Assembly: GCF_029227915.1 (NCBI RefSeq)
Contig: NC_079875.1
Coordinates: forward strand, 14,383,001-14,447,000
Direction of reading: 5' to 3'
Length of the DNA stretch: 64,000 nt
From: Hydractinia symbiolongicarpus
Taxonomy: Eukaryota > Cnidaria > Hydrozoa > Anthoathecata > Hydractiniidae
Numbering within the stretch: the first letter of the stretch is position 1; each line of letters opens with the position of its first letter. The notes beneath the pieces were generated by a model. It was not told the origin of the DNA. It saw only the letters and a list, made by a program, of their open reading frames with translations, and searched no databases. Of the stretch, positions 24,230-35,952 are shown piece after piece. The translations under genes and the position numbers were made by a program.

Positions 24230-27000
24230 CTGTAAGAATGAGCAAAAAATATAAATTTATGTCATGAACGGCAATAGCAAGTAAACCTAAACAAAACCAA
24301 GATAGGAATAAAACTTAATTTAAACAACCTGGAAGAGAGAAATGTATAACAATAACACAAATGTTTGATTAATATCACTAACTGATGTCGCTGAATTGAA
24401 AAAAATATATCCCTGGAACTGCAGAAAGTTGCTGAATCTATTTATATTGATACTTTAATAATTTTGTGTGTAGATAACACTTGAACAGAATGAAAAATCG
24501 TGACACAATTAAATTGCAATGAACCCTGTTATCATCAATATTTAGCAAATTAACATAAAAAAATAAATATATATTTTTTAAAAAAACCCTTTCCTACCCA
24601 GACAGGCCTAAAAATCAAACAAAATTTCAGAAATAAGTTTTAATTATATCCATTCTTTAGTATAAATTGTTGAAAATTGATAAATAATAAATAAAAGAAG
24701 CTGACTTTCTATCTTTTAAAAAGAATAATACTTTTTTTAACATATTTGTTGTCTGATCAATAGATTTTTCGGCCAGGAGACATCTATTAATAATAATAAT
24801 ATTTTTTGCCCTCAAGAAAAGGACAGGGAAGTAGAGCACTTATAAGAATTTCTCTATACTTTCTTCATAATATCAAGGTGTATGGTTTAAATGCCATCTT
24901 ATATAATAAAACGTAGTGTCTGTGATAGTGGATGTGTTCATTTACCTGCTGATAAAAGAAAATGTTTTATTTTTCAACTTCCTAGATGTTACGGCACTAA
25001 TGTCAATTACTTAAATAAGATTAGCGAAACTATTGCATTGCCCTTTTAAGTTTAAGGATAAATAACTTAAAAACAATTGGAAATAATTTCATTATCTCCT
25101 GCGACAGATTGACTCAAAGAGAGAATGCTATGCGAGGAAAATTTGGTGGAATATATATAACCATTCAGGTGTTCCAAAAGTGTCACATTTTAGGGGTTTA
25201 TACACCAATTAGGTCATAAATACACCAATTTGTTTTAACAGGTTATGGAATTTGTTAAGTGCCCTTGGAAGTGTGTTTATAGGTCTATTTTTTACGAAAT
25301 TTACACCGACATTTTTTCTGACAGTGCATTTCACTTGTACTGGGACATGAAATCCCTACCTAATTCCTGTGGAGGCCTTGGCAACTTATGTATAATCTTA
25401 ATAAAGTTTCTCTGAATTCCCATGTAGCTTAAAGTATTTTAAAGTACTAAATAATTTCTAAGTATCCAAATGATAAACAAAAAAACTTCTGTTGTTGAAT
25501 AAAGTGGTTAGTCCAGGATACAACTAAGAATTATCTTAAATATTGAAATATGGTGTGAACTTTAACCATCTGCTTTAATTCACCTAGATTTTACAAATAT
25601 AAAGATTTCAACTGCATTGATAAGGCATAATGTTATAACCAAGGCACAAATGAAAAGCAGTAATCGAGCTGCACAATCATTTTTGATCAATTAACTCTTT
25701 AATATAAGTGTTGCGGAAGGAAACAACTTGCAAAAGGTGACAACGAAATAGATGTCCACACAAAAACAACATTACTGTCTGGGATCTGATGGACTTTGTT
25801 GGTCAGTCTTTTTGCAATGCACAACACCCTTTTTTATCTGTTTTAACTGATATGGTATATGAAATGAAGCTTAACACATTAGCTGCAGCTTTTTCCATGG
25901 CAGACTGTTCAATAATGGCAGGTAAACACAAAACACAAAAATAAAAAATACTACAAGTAAACTTATAACTGTGTGTACCTTCGAAAATACAGGGAAGATG
26001 TAAATTAAAATGCTTTGCACTATCTTATGCCACATCCACCAATGGAGAAGAAATATAACCCAACAAAACATTGCCTTGTTTGCTCTTGTAAAAAAAGGAA
26101 ACACGTTATGCCTCAAGCCTGTCCCACCTTTTTTTGTTGCCCAATGCTTCAAAAAATATCATAACCAACAATATTATTTTATCCATTGGTCAAATTAGTG
26201 TTATTGCATCATTTAAATGTTTTCTTTTTTTTTATCTGCCTTTATAACCATTTTGCGACATCAGAAATTTTGACCAACTATTGTACATAATTGCACAGGA
26301 AAACACTTAAAAGGTTTGAAGTTGAAAAGTTTGATATTATACAGAACAGAACTAAAACTAAAATCTCTGACTAAATAAGTATACTCGTAGTTGACAGTGA
26401 GCTGCTAAAAATTTTCAAGAATGCAAAAGAGAAATAGTCATGAAAAAATGCTGAAAAATGTCTTTCGGTGTAAATTGGACCAAGCATTGCAAAAATATTG
26501 CGGATAAAAACTTAACTTTTTAAAACTTAATTAAACTTAAGTACCAATTACAGTCAACCCTTGCTACAATAGCCACTTGTGCCAGGTGTTTGTAAAAGAC
26601 AGAACATGTTGAAAGACAAAAGTCAAATGTTTTATGTTAAAATAATTAATGACTTCTTTCTTTTATCTGGTACGCTGGTACTTCACAAGTATTCAGTTTG
26701 TAGTTGGCATGCATTAATACAATTGCTTATGCAATCAGGACACCTGTAACTTTACTTCACCTACATAACTTTTTCTTTTTGTTCAGTTTTTTTCACACAT
26801 ACATCCCTTGAAGTACTTCCTATTACAATGCTCTGTCTAATCCACATTCACAATTTCCGTTGTCTCTGTATAACTAATTTTTTTGTTCAGTTCCTTTTCC
26901 CACATTTCTTGACGTACTTTCTATTACATTGCTCTGTCTAAACCACAATCACAATTTCCGTTGTCTCTTTAGAACATAATCAACAAGACAAATTTCTTAC
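24230..27000. other. Intron sequence with an old ~100-bp tandem duplication
   Basis: No supported exon. At about 26768-26870 and 26878-26975 two diverged copies share GCTCTGTCTAA, CACAATTTCCGTTGTCTCT and flanking TTTGTTCAG. The shared markers are 101 bp apart. The ORFs near 25871-26198 on both strands are unsupported. Confidence 0.5.
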
Positions 27001-27018
27001 GTCCCATATATTCCGTCT
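27001..27018 (-). CDS. Possible 18-nt micro-exon
   Basis: Acceptor CAACATATTAG and a strong donor GTAAGAAAT enclose 18 nt. In phase 0, as required between the exons at 28157 and 24196, it would add RRNIWD. The acceptor tract is only moderately pyrimidine-rich, so it may be skipped or false. Skipping it keeps the frame. Confidence 0.35.
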
Positions 27019-28156
27019 CTAATATGTTGCAATATATTTCTGATAATAGAGCAATATTGCAGGTGCATAAGAACTTTATGCTTAAATTTGTCTATCCATT
27101 GCATCCATTGTTTATAGTGTGTAAAACAACTGAGAAAGAAATGTATAGGGTATCGTACTCTGACAAACCGTTACATAAATATGAAGTTTTTAAGGTTTTT
27201 TGATGGCATCATAAACGTGTTAATTTCAGACGTCTAGGTTGTCCTTACTTATCCATGGGGTGAAAAATGACAGTGACATCTTACGAAACTGGCCACAATA
27301 AAATTGAAACATAAAACTAACATGATATGCTACAGCGGCGAGCAATAATTTTTTTGACTGCTATTGAGGTTGTGGTGAAGCTAGAGACACATATATTCAA
27401 ATTGGAGAAGTGGCTCTTTTAGGCCAGTTCAACTACTCTACTAAAATAGGAGAGGTGTATATTCTAAAGTAGTTATTATAAGCTGTTGGTTGTTAATGAG
27501 CAGTGGCCATTACCACAAGTTTGTTTGGCTGTATTTAATAGAACATTGTGCTCAAGTTTATTCAAAACAGGATATTGAAGAGATTAAAGCATCTCATATC
27601 CTTGTCAGTTGGTAATCAAAAGCATTAAAACTGAAAAAAATAAAATGTGATAACTGTTGTAACGCTAAATATTAAGTGTCTTTCTTATGCTAAATTCACA
27701 CTGAAAAACAGTTGTGCATCACGGCATGTCTTCACCACATATAGTAGCCATTTAAATTTGGATAGAATCTAAATATGCTGCAGCATTTTGGGTTGTCAAA
27801 TGGTGAAATTAGCATTTTTCATTGTTATCCTTTTTTGCTATTGTATATAAAAATTGAACATAAACACAAAATACAAAAACCATGCAGTGACGTGACATAC
27901 CACAAGGGACTGCGTTTTCAGTGTGAATTTAACTTTAGAGATTTATAAAAAAGAATTTGCCTAATAAAAACCCAACAGCATTCCAGAACACTTTAAAAAA
28001 GTAATCTTACTTTAGGAATATTAATAATTTTACATTTTTTTGCTTTAGCAGGTTAATTGCTAAAAATCTCCTAACAACTTAGTTGCAGATCACAGGTAGA
28101 GAATATTGTAAAAATGAAACTAAAAAAATTGTAGGATTTTTTATTAAAAAACTTAC

Positions 28157-28182
28157 ATCAATAAACGAGTCATCAATTATAT
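28157..28182 (-). CDS. 26-nt acidic micro-exon
   Basis: Acceptor TTTTTATTTAG and donor GTAAGTTTTT, both strong. It starts with two nucleotides of a split codon (phase 1) and ends in phase 0, encoding IIDDSFID. It is one of the few exons here that changes phase, converting the phase-1 chain upstream into the phase-0 junction downstream. Confidence 0.6.
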
Positions 28183-28404
28183 CTAAATAAAAAACAACAA
28201 CAATTTTTAAGTTTATTTTTACCGTTATGTATTTGATCGAATAGCGGTTCGGAAGAAACACAAAAACTTTGCATTTCGCGGAAAAAACTTTTGCAGACAA
28301 GCAATTTGGAATTTTTTTACAAGAAATAACTTTCGCGGACCGATAATGAAGCATTAAAAAACAGTATGAAACAGAGGATATGAATGTTGTAATTATTTTA
28401 TCAC

Positions 28405-28437
<33 letters not shown>

Positions 28438-29058
28438 TAATATTCTTAGTCTATGATTATAATGCCTTTTCAATCTTCCGAAATTTCATCAGCCTTTTGA
28501 ATGAAAATTATTTTTCGCTGACCAAAAATTACAAAAATTACTGTTCTGCTTCTTTATCACCTTTCTTATAATTTCTAACTCAGCCAATTAAAAAATAAGT
28601 AAAAAAAATAAGACAATGATACTTGTTTTTGCTTTAATGAGTAGTTAAATACAATTAGCATAAAAGCTTTCACTGGTAAAAAAAATTTACAAAAAAATTC
28701 GCGGATACACGTTTTAGAAGAATTCGTGGGAAAAAACTTTTGTGGACAATACGTTTTAGAAAATTTTGCGAAAAAGCCTCAAAAACCTTGAAAATTTCTT
28801 CCAGCGCGCAAGTTTCTTCCTTTAAAGTATGTTATAAAGTACTATCCAAAAACTTCAAAAGACTATAAAATTACTAACAAATAATGAGAGCAACTAAGTG
28901 TTTTACAATACACAATGAAAAACAATGACAAGAGAAAAATGTATCCATAAAAATCTGACTGGTCAAAACAGATTTTTCTAAAGCAGTATGTTTATTATAT
29001 AGAACCTTCTATACTCAGAAGAAACAGACTTTACTATAATGAAAATAAAGAAATATAC

Positions 29059-29091
29059 CTGTGGTTTCGAAGTCAGAGTTGTTTTGAACAT
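29059..29091 (-). CDS. 33-nt micro-exon, phase 1-1
   Basis: Acceptor ATTCTTTTAG and donor GTATATTTC. In phase 1 it encodes VQNNSDFETT with split codons on both sides; joined to the next exon it reads ETT-D-IIDDSFID, an acidic serine/threonine stretch. It is also open in phase 0. Phase 1 is chosen because both neighbours require it. Confidence 0.6.
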
Positions 29092-29842
29092 CTAAAAGAA
29101 TAGATTAGATATATAACATACTAAAATAACATCACAACATTTTTCACTGTTGGTTAGGTAAACAATTTACACAATTCTGCATTGAATTAAAAATTGAAAT
29201 AAAATATGGAAATTCCCATAAAGAAAAAGACTTTTATTTTTATTTAATCGCAATAGAGCAATTGGCTCAGCTACGCTTGTTTTTTTTTCAAGAGTAAAAT
29301 GTTGCATCATGTGGTTCACGATAATCTTTGTGGAGCTAAAATTTCTTTTCATTTTCCTGAAGAACAGCCGTTGTTAAAAAAAAGCATAACATGAGAAAAA
29401 AAATTTTTTTGAAGATCAGTAAAAAAAGAATTAATAGTACAAAATTTGATGTACATTTAATTTGACAATAGAGAAAAAGAATTTAGCTTGGTAAATTTAA
29501 ATTCAACTCTTTAAGTATTCGGCGAAGAGTTAAATTATGTAAATGTCATGAAAGATGGCTGCTATAAAACAAAAATTAAATTTTACTACACAAAAGAAAA
29601 AAATGACTTTTTTCGAAAAACATTTTTATTGAAAAATGTAATGACAAAATTATTATTATGTAGTGTTAGTTTAAAAAAAATGAATAAAAAATTAGAATGT
29701 TAAAAGTAAAAGTTCTAAAAAAAATTAATTTGGGTGATTTTAGACCAAAATCGCAAAATTTTACCAAATGTTCATAATCCTAACCTTGAAAACTGGCAAA
29801 AATTCTCACCTCGAAAGCTGGTAACTTTAAAACTATACTTAC

Positions 29843-29860
29843 TAAACATTGGTTTGTTAT
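29843..29860 (-). CDS. 18-nt micro-exon, phase 1-1
   Basis: Acceptor TTTTTTTCAG and donor GTAAGTATAG, both near-consensus. In phase 1 it encodes NKPMF with split codons at both borders. Strong signals make it one of the better single micro-exon calls outside the arrays. Confidence 0.6.
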
Positions 29861-30202
29861 CTGAAAAAAAAAAATAACTCCTTACATCAAATAAAATCAA
29901 AGTATACATTTAATAAAACGCTTGCTTAACTCCCACAATATAAGTTTAACATCATTTTTTACCCTTTTAAGCACTAAAAAACAACAGATTTTTCAGAATC
30001 GAAAGTTTGAACTTTGTCACACACTGTTAATAGAATAAACTGTGTTGCATGTTAAATTACTAAAAATTTAAATTTGTGATAAAACAACTTTTCTGTATAT
30101 AGCTTTTCACAAAATAAATAATAAATACACGCAAAAAAACCAACTGTACAGTGTCTGTCATATAATTCAAAAATATAAAGCCAACAAAAAAAATCAATTT
30201 AC

Positions 30203-30229
30203 CAGTTTGCTGGTCAACGAGTTTCATTT
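30203..30229 (-). CDS. 27-nt micro-exon, phase 1-1
   Basis: Acceptor TTTTTCTTTATAG and donor GTAAATTGAT. Of the three phases only phase 1 is free of stops, encoding MKLVDQQT. It joins as QQT-D-NKPMF to the exon at 29843. It sits 125 bp from the end of the TA-target transposon. Confidence 0.6.
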
Positions 30230-30572
30230 CTATAAAGAAAAACATCTTTCAATAAAAAAAGGCTGAAAGTCATCAACTTAATAACACTGGTTAAAAACAG
30301 ACAGCATTCCTTATACAAAATACAATAAAAAAATAATTAGTCCTACAGAGATACAGTATTGGAAAAAGGTTGTTTAACATTGCGCTTCGCGTATCGCGAC
30401 GGTATTCTCGATCCGCGATAGACGTTTTTTTACTTTCAAATTGTATTGGGAGGGCTTCGCAATGCATTTGTCTCGATATCATTCTCGAAGTTATCGAGGC
30501 CATTAACACATTTCCATAATAGAACTATTTTAAACATAAGAGTGTTTTCAACAATGATTGATGTTCAAATAC

Positions 30573-30628
30573 AATTAAATACACACAATCTCTGTCGTTA
30601 ACCTTACAGAGATTGTGTGTACTTAATT
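30573..30628. repeat. Long hairpin inside the TA element
   Basis: Arms 30573-30595 and 30606-30628 (core ACACACAATCTCTGT) pair at 22 of 23 positions around a 10-nt loop. It lies in the subterminal part of the element and may be a nested fold-back or a transposase-related structure. Confidence 0.8.
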
Positions 30629-30740
30629 AGATTTATATGAACTATATTTCCACATGTCTGGTTGATCTTACACACTTTCAAAAATCTTGTTTATGCAGCA
30701 AATGTTTTTATTTTACACGGGCTTCTTATAACAATCGTCG

Positions 30741-30998
30741 TTAAAAAATGTACCTGCAAATATGGTCAAACATCCTACGTAAATATTTATAATAGCTTCT
30801 TGTTTGTTTTAACTCTGTAATGTGACCATAAAGCTCATACCGCACATCGTGGATTAAAAACTTTGCCGTAGCGAACACTTTTGACACACGATGACTGCTA
30901 TCAAAGAAGGATATTTTTCCCATCATCCCCTCTTGATTGCTGATTATTTGTTCAAGCACTGACTGTATGTTTGTTTGATTTTTTTCCAATTGTTCCAA
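30741..30998 (-). pseudogene. Last exon-like ORF of the TA element
   Basis: About 85 codons, beginning LEQLEKNQTNIQSVLEQI, a likely coiled-coil, followed by a mixed alpha region with FLIHDVRYELYGHITELKQ and ending at a possible donor (GTACATTTT after DHICR). An acceptor-like TCTTTAG lies just upstream but would enter another frame. I do not recognise the family. It appears to be part of the gene that also includes 31089-32110. Confidence 0.4.
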
Positions 30999-31088
30999 TC
31001 ATGTGTCTAAAGATAAAAGAAAATGTTTAGTTTAACTAATACTTACACCTTTTTATGTGAGAAACAATTTTTTTACAAAATTAATAAA

Positions 31089-31412
31089 CTAAAACAGTGG
31101 AACAATGTCGTTTGGCAATGATGCACATGTTGGAAAATTAATAATGCTACATACACTAAATTCCAATTGTGATCGGTGGTGGTTACGTTCTTGTATTGTT
31201 GTCAAATGATGAGTATCAGTAACACGTGGCTGAAACTCCTCCACACTGCTTTTATGCATAACAAATGTGTCCGGTACATTAAGTTCACGTAGTACGTAGT
31301 TAACAACGCCAATTAAATATTCGATACATTTATTCAAATTTTCAGGTGGGGAAGCAGGTATATGTAATTGTAATTGATGGTCCGCAACTTCTCCAACTTT
31401 GATTACATCAGC
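31089..31412 (-). pseudogene. Exon-like ORF of the TA element
   Basis: After an acceptor (TTTTTTTAG at about 31413-31421) the frame encodes ADVIKVGEVADHQLQLHI, then a helical part with CIEYLIGVVNYVLRELNVPD and a basic/polar end. Phase does not match the exon upstream without a stop, which suggests a lost base. Function unknown. Confidence 0.4.
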
Positions 31413-31567
31413 CTAAAAAAATAATAATTAAATTAAATTAAGCAAGGTTATCTTTATATTCCTTAAATATTCTTAAAATAAGGTTTTTTTTTATCTCTGA
31501 AGCCATTTGTTGTTATATCGTTGGTTCTTAAAAAAAATGTGCAATAAAAAAGTAAAATAACATACCA

Positions 31568-31912
31568 AATTTTTTTGTCACAATTCTTTTTGCTTTTTTA
31601 TGTGCAGGTTGTTTTTTGCATTGTTTTTCGGTTACTACGTCTGCTTCCTCATCCTCCGAAGCCCCCCCCCCTGACATTTTTTCAATCGCTTCTACGATCT
31701 TTCTTTTTTTGCTGCTATCATCTTTGACACCTTTTTAATATTTTTTTTTTTGATCTTTTCCTTTACTTTCTCCTTTTTCCAATAGGTCAGCAATTGTTTC
31801 TTGTAATACACTGTCGGATTCTCCTCACTCAAAAATGACACTAAAAACTTATCCTTGTTCTTTGGATCTTCATAATATTCTTTTAACTTTTGATGCAAAA
31901 TTGTGTCATCAT
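31568..31912 (-). pseudogene. Lysine-rich exon of the TA element, frameshifted
   Basis: Follows acceptor TTATTTAG and joins in phase to the exon at 32002 (GG-DDDTILHQKLKEYYED). Contains FLVSFLSEENPTVYYKKQL and a strongly basic stretch. The frame breaks in the A-run near 31706, after which another frame continues as IVEAIEKMSGGG, then an acidic patch and KKAKRIVTKKF before a donor GTATGTT. The ten-C run at 31662-31671 encodes the glycines. Confidence 0.45.
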
Positions 31913-32001
31913 CTAAATAATAAAAATGTTTTTACCCAGTCTTTGAAGAAATGCTTCATTTTTAAAACTTTTTTTGTATTGCCTAAGTAAAAATTACTTA
32001 C

Positions 32002-32110
32002 CGCCTAAAAAAATAATTTCACCTGATTCTTTTTTCTTTCCTAAGGAAACCAGTACTTCCACTCCAACTTCAAAAATCTCATTCACAATGTATTTTGTTG
32101 GTAAAACCAT
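32002..32110 (-). pseudogene. Possible first exon of the second ORF in the TA element
   Basis: ATG at 32108-32110 opens a 36-codon exon starting MVLPTKYIVNEIFEVGVEV and ending GEIIFLGG at donor GTAAGTAAT. It is in phase with the exon at 31912. Family not recognised; it could be a protein carried by the transposon or a captured host gene. Confidence 0.45.
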
Positions 32111-32299
32111 TAAGGTTTTATCACGAGGAAAATAAAATAATCAAGAACGAAAAGTTTTCAATAGTTGATGTATATACATTTTTAACGATGTTGATTCAGT
32201 GTTGAATAACTGGATACTGTTAAAAATGTGAAAATATTTTTCTATTTGTAATGTGAAAGATAAAATCATTACCGCGCGCATCGAGTTCGGTGTACAGAA

Positions 32300-32584
32300 T
32301 GGTTAAAATAATGATCTTACCCACAGAAGTACACTCGTCATTTTTTTCCATCGAAATGTTGATGAAGTTCATTACGTCGACATTGACCAATCTTTTTCTA
32401 CCTGATTTTGGCTTATTTGCAACTGAGCCCATTGTATTAATTTTAAAATAATATTCAAAACTGTCTGTCTCGACACAACTATATTCTCAGCAGTGAGAAC
32501 TCCCACAATATCAGCGTGTTTTTTATGAAATTTATATACAGCGGTTATTCTCTGTTTTGTATATAAAGACAGTGGTGGAGCCAT
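32300..32584 (-). pseudogene. Tc1-type helix-turn-helix DNA-binding region, frameshifted
   Basis: From ATG 32582-32584 the frame reads MAPPLSLYTKQRITAVYKFH, then ENIVVSRQTVLNIIL, a helix-turn-helix like those of Tc1/mariner transposases. A one-base frame change near 32450 leads to INTMGSVANKPKSGRKRLV, matching the family's linker with its GRPR-like basic hook. A donor GTAAGATC follows at 32320. The catalytic domain that should come next was not recognised. Confidence 0.55.
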
Positions 32585-33631
32585 ATTTTCTGCTTGAGAT
32601 GGTTTTGCTTTAACTGTCTTATGATGATGGTTAGGCTCGCTTTTATGAAATAAATAAAAGAACGGGCTGATCAAAGTATTTTACTTCCCTATTATCATAC
32701 CGAAATTTTTATTCTTTTCAATTTAAAACATTGTATTTTTTATCTTTCTTTTGAAAAAAATATAAACGGTTGTTATCTCACGTATATCTTATCCTAGCTA
32801 TTAGAAAGCACTACCAAACTCATCCCCAAGTTCCATTTCCTAGCAAAACCTATTTCATAAAAATAACATATGTCTGAAGTTGTAATGTAAAGACTGAAAA
32901 GCACGACCATGATCTTTTTAATTCAATTTTTTACTCACTTAAGTAGTCGCGCAATGGGATTGAAACGAAAAAATAAACAAGTTTAAAATATAAAGCTGGT
33001 ATGCTTGCTGTATGCTTTTGACTTTATTAGCATAGCTCATCGAAAGTCTCTGTTTTAAAAAATACATGTGCTTAGAAATAATAAAGCAAAGTTTACGGCT
33101 GTTCAATGCTTGGAATTTAGTAAAAGTAAAGTCTGTTTACACGAGACCTAAAGTAAACTCAGCCAAAAATTTAAACACCCCGGTTACTTTAGTATATCGG
33201 AACACGCGCCCCTGAATATTATTTGTATTGCACGTAGAAAGAAAGAAGAATGTTTTTGGGATCATAAGTTGAGTATTATTTTTATCTGATTCCTCAGTAA
33301 CAGAAAAAAAATACATTGAAGAAGTAATGCGCTAGGTTTACTTCAATAAATACGAAAGTTTAAAAATTTCTTATAAAAAACAAATATTTAAAATAAAATA
33401 AAAAAAAAAAGTAGCGGTGTTTGAAACAAAAAAAAACTTTCTCTTCATTTTCATTAACACCTACCATTGTAACACATCGAGACGGATTTTGCCACAATAC
33501 TAGATTCTCCATAGATCGCAACAACTTATTTTAATTGTTTCTTATTATTATAAACATGGTACATCGCGTATCGAGGAAGTCCGCTTACGTTGCGTGCTCG
33601 ATATGTTAAACAACCTTTTTCCATTACTGTA

Positions 33632-34951
33632 GTAATAAAAAACAAAAAAAAGCACAGAAATGTTTTTACCAGCTCGTGAGTTTGTATTAGAACACAAATG
33701 TGTTCCACAAGAATGGAAATTTTTTACCTCTTTAAGCAACGAAACAGGAGTAGTTGTGTGTTAGAATCTCTTCTAGGTATCTATTTTTACTTTTATTATT
33801 TGCTGTTATAAATTTTATTTTTTAAAAAAGATAAGTATTCAAAAGCATTTTTAAATTAACTCGTAAAGTAAAGGTGTTTCCACCAAAGTTTACAAAAGTG
33901 AATGTAGCCAGAATTAGGGTCTCCCCAAATGCCTGGAAAGGGGTCTACAAAAAATAGAATTTCCGAAACATTACGTAAGAGAAAAACAAAGATTTTTATT
34001 GATAATCAACTTTCTGCGTTTCTTTTCTTGGCTTCACTTTCAAGGAATTTTCCGTTCAAGAAGATCCCACAAATCAATTTTGAAAAAAAACTGCATAGTG
34101 TGTAATAGATATTATTGCCTCTGTGAATAGCAAAATATGTTGTGTCTAACTTCGTAACAGAAATCGAAATCTGATAAAGAGCTTTTTGTAAATTATATTT
34201 GCGAGTTTTTTTTTACGTATATCATGTGCATTAACCTTGTAGTTACAACACTAACAATGGAAACTCTAAATCATTATCTGAAAAAGATTATTTTACAGGC
34301 AAAGAAAATCAATGATGTTAGTCAATTGCCTTAGTCAACATGCAATGCTGGACTATTATTTCAATCTCTTTAATAATAGCCGCATTTTGCTGTCTTTGCG
34401 CGGACCCCCCGCTTAGTTAGAAAATCGTGCTACGGAAACACGAATATCAAATGCGATATATTTTTATCCACTTTGTTGCCACAGGTAAATTTAAAGGACG
34501 GGCGAACTAGTGGATTTTTTCACGGGCTAACGACTAGTTCCTAATTATATTGTGAAATGGAAAAGTTCCTATGGAAGTCAATGACGCAAGACTTTGATTG
34601 TGGCCCTGATCCAGGGTTTGTAAAAAACAACAATGTCTTTAAGAGGGGGCTTTTTCCCCTTGAATAGCTTTCTAAAATAGGTTTGACTACAAGCTTAATC
34701 TTATAAGTGTTTCATTAGCAATTGAAAGTAAACTTGATAAAAAAGTAATTTCTAATAAGCATGTGTAGTGCATATAATCTTGTACTTAGACATTTTCTGT
34801 CTATTATGTAATGCTACTTAAAAATGTGAGAATATAGAGTAATATAAGAGGTAAAGCTAATTTGTAATTTTAGAAACAAGCTCATCAATCTTGAGAAGCT
34901 GTAACATATATACATTGTAGCACAGCCACAATGCGCAAACAGTGAAATAAA
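33632..34951. other. Intron/AT-rich spacer
   Basis: No supported feature between the TA element and the palindrome at 34952. Confidence 0.5.
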
Positions 34952-34988
34952 CTTGGCCTGATGGGGTGTCACACCTCATAAGGCCAAG
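34952..34988. repeat. 37-bp near-perfect palindrome
   Basis: Arms of 18 nt, CTTGGCCTGATGGGGTGT and ACACCTCATAAGGCCAAG, pair at 16 of 18 positions around a single C. It is GC-richer than its surroundings and could form a stable hairpin in DNA or RNA. No loop for a terminator or miRNA is present. Function unknown. Confidence 0.8.
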
Positions 34989-34989
34989 C

Positions 34990-35757
34990 TGCAAAGCTTG
35001 ATTGAGACTAGATTCCCATCAGAAACATATTAGGCGGCACAAATTGGTACGAACACACTTTCTAGTTATTCTCTTTTTCATCGCATAGATTTAGAAATCA
35101 ACTAATAGATTGCATGCACCAGTCGTAGTCATTATTTGCATTGAAAATGTGTCAACAACAAAAACACAAGCAAATGCGCTTTGTGTCCCAAAAATCTTCA
35201 GCTTCACAAGTTTTGTTTTGTTAGTTTTTTATGCTATTAAAAGGCACCACCTTAACTTCCTGAAGAGTTTCCAAATTGTTATGCAGTTTTGGACACCATT
35301 CAAATGTTTGATCTAATCCCAATAAACACAGCAGAATTTTTTTTTCAATTTACTTCATTAATTCCACATTGTCGTCAAAATTTGATAACAGAATATTGCC
35401 ATATTTCAAATTTGATTTCATATGTTAGTAAATTATTTTACAAGCAATAGAAAACCATTGCCTTATAAGAGCGATCATTTTTTATTGCCTAAACATTTAC
35501 ACCAAAAATTCTGTTATCCCTATCTTGGTGATAAATTTTATCGGCTTGTGTGAGCCAAGTTTAACTGCTTTCTCTAGTTCGCACTATATATTTTTAAAAT
35601 AGTATGACTTTTTTGTCAAAAATTATGAGACAGTTACTGGGGCAAAGGGGAATTTCCTTAAAAAAATGATAAAACGAATGAATAATTTGTTTCTTTAAGG
35701 TAACATGGAAATAAATAAAAAATATGCAGAAAATTGAAGGGAAAATAAAAAAATTAC
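34990..35757. other. Intron sequence
   Basis: AT-rich, with no supported exon. The plus-strand ORF at 35110-35316 has no recognisable content. Confidence 0.45.
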
Positions 35758-35802
35758 CATGCGTCAGTTCCTTCCCTATTCTTCCAGGTAGAATATCCAA
35801 AT
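35758..35802 (-). CDS. 45-nt exon, phase 1-1
   Basis: Acceptor AAATCTAAAAG-complement reads CTTTTAG and the donor is GTAATTTTTT. Phase 1, encoding LDILPGRIGKELTH with split codons at both ends. It joins in frame to the exon at 35917 (NST-Y-LDILPG). No family motif. Confidence 0.55.
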
Positions 35803-35916
35803 CTAAAAGCAAGCACAGCACTATAGTGTACTTTAACATTTATATAGAAGTGTATAGGATGAGTTGATTGACCAAGTATAAACCTCATAGGGTGCAAACA
35901 CTTATGAAAAACTTAC

Positions 35917-35952
35917 ATGTGCTATTTTTTGACCTTTCTCTGAGTATTTCAG
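35917..35952 (-). CDS. 36-nt exon, phase 1-1
   Basis: Acceptor TTTGTTATAG and a strong donor GTAAGTTTTT. Phase 1 gives EILRERSKNST. Joined to 38442 it reads MSL-A-EILRERSKNST. Only 115 bp of intron separates it from the next exon. Confidence 0.6.

Larger units (their letters stand above)
30354..33629 (-). mobile_element. 3276-bp TIR element with TA target, Tc1/mariner-like
   Basis: Terminal inverted repeats of 27 bp at 30354-30380 and 33603-33629 begin CAGTATTGGAAAAAGG and match at 26 of 27 positions. TA flanks both ends (30352-30353 and 33630-33631). CAGT ends with a TA duplication fit the Tc1/mariner group. GC-rich subterminal tracts with CGCGTATCGCG-like motifs lie inside both ends. The minus strand carries a Tc1-type helix-turn-helix region and a downstream set of exon-like ORFs in which I do not see a DDE catalytic domain. 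All frames are broken, so this copy is dead or needs a transposase in trans. Confidence 0.7.

Noticed and set aside
27276-27320. Possible minus-strand exon before donor GTAAGATG near 27280
   Set aside because: Acceptor CATATCATGTTAG is poor and the 32-nt length would break the phase of the neighbouring exons.
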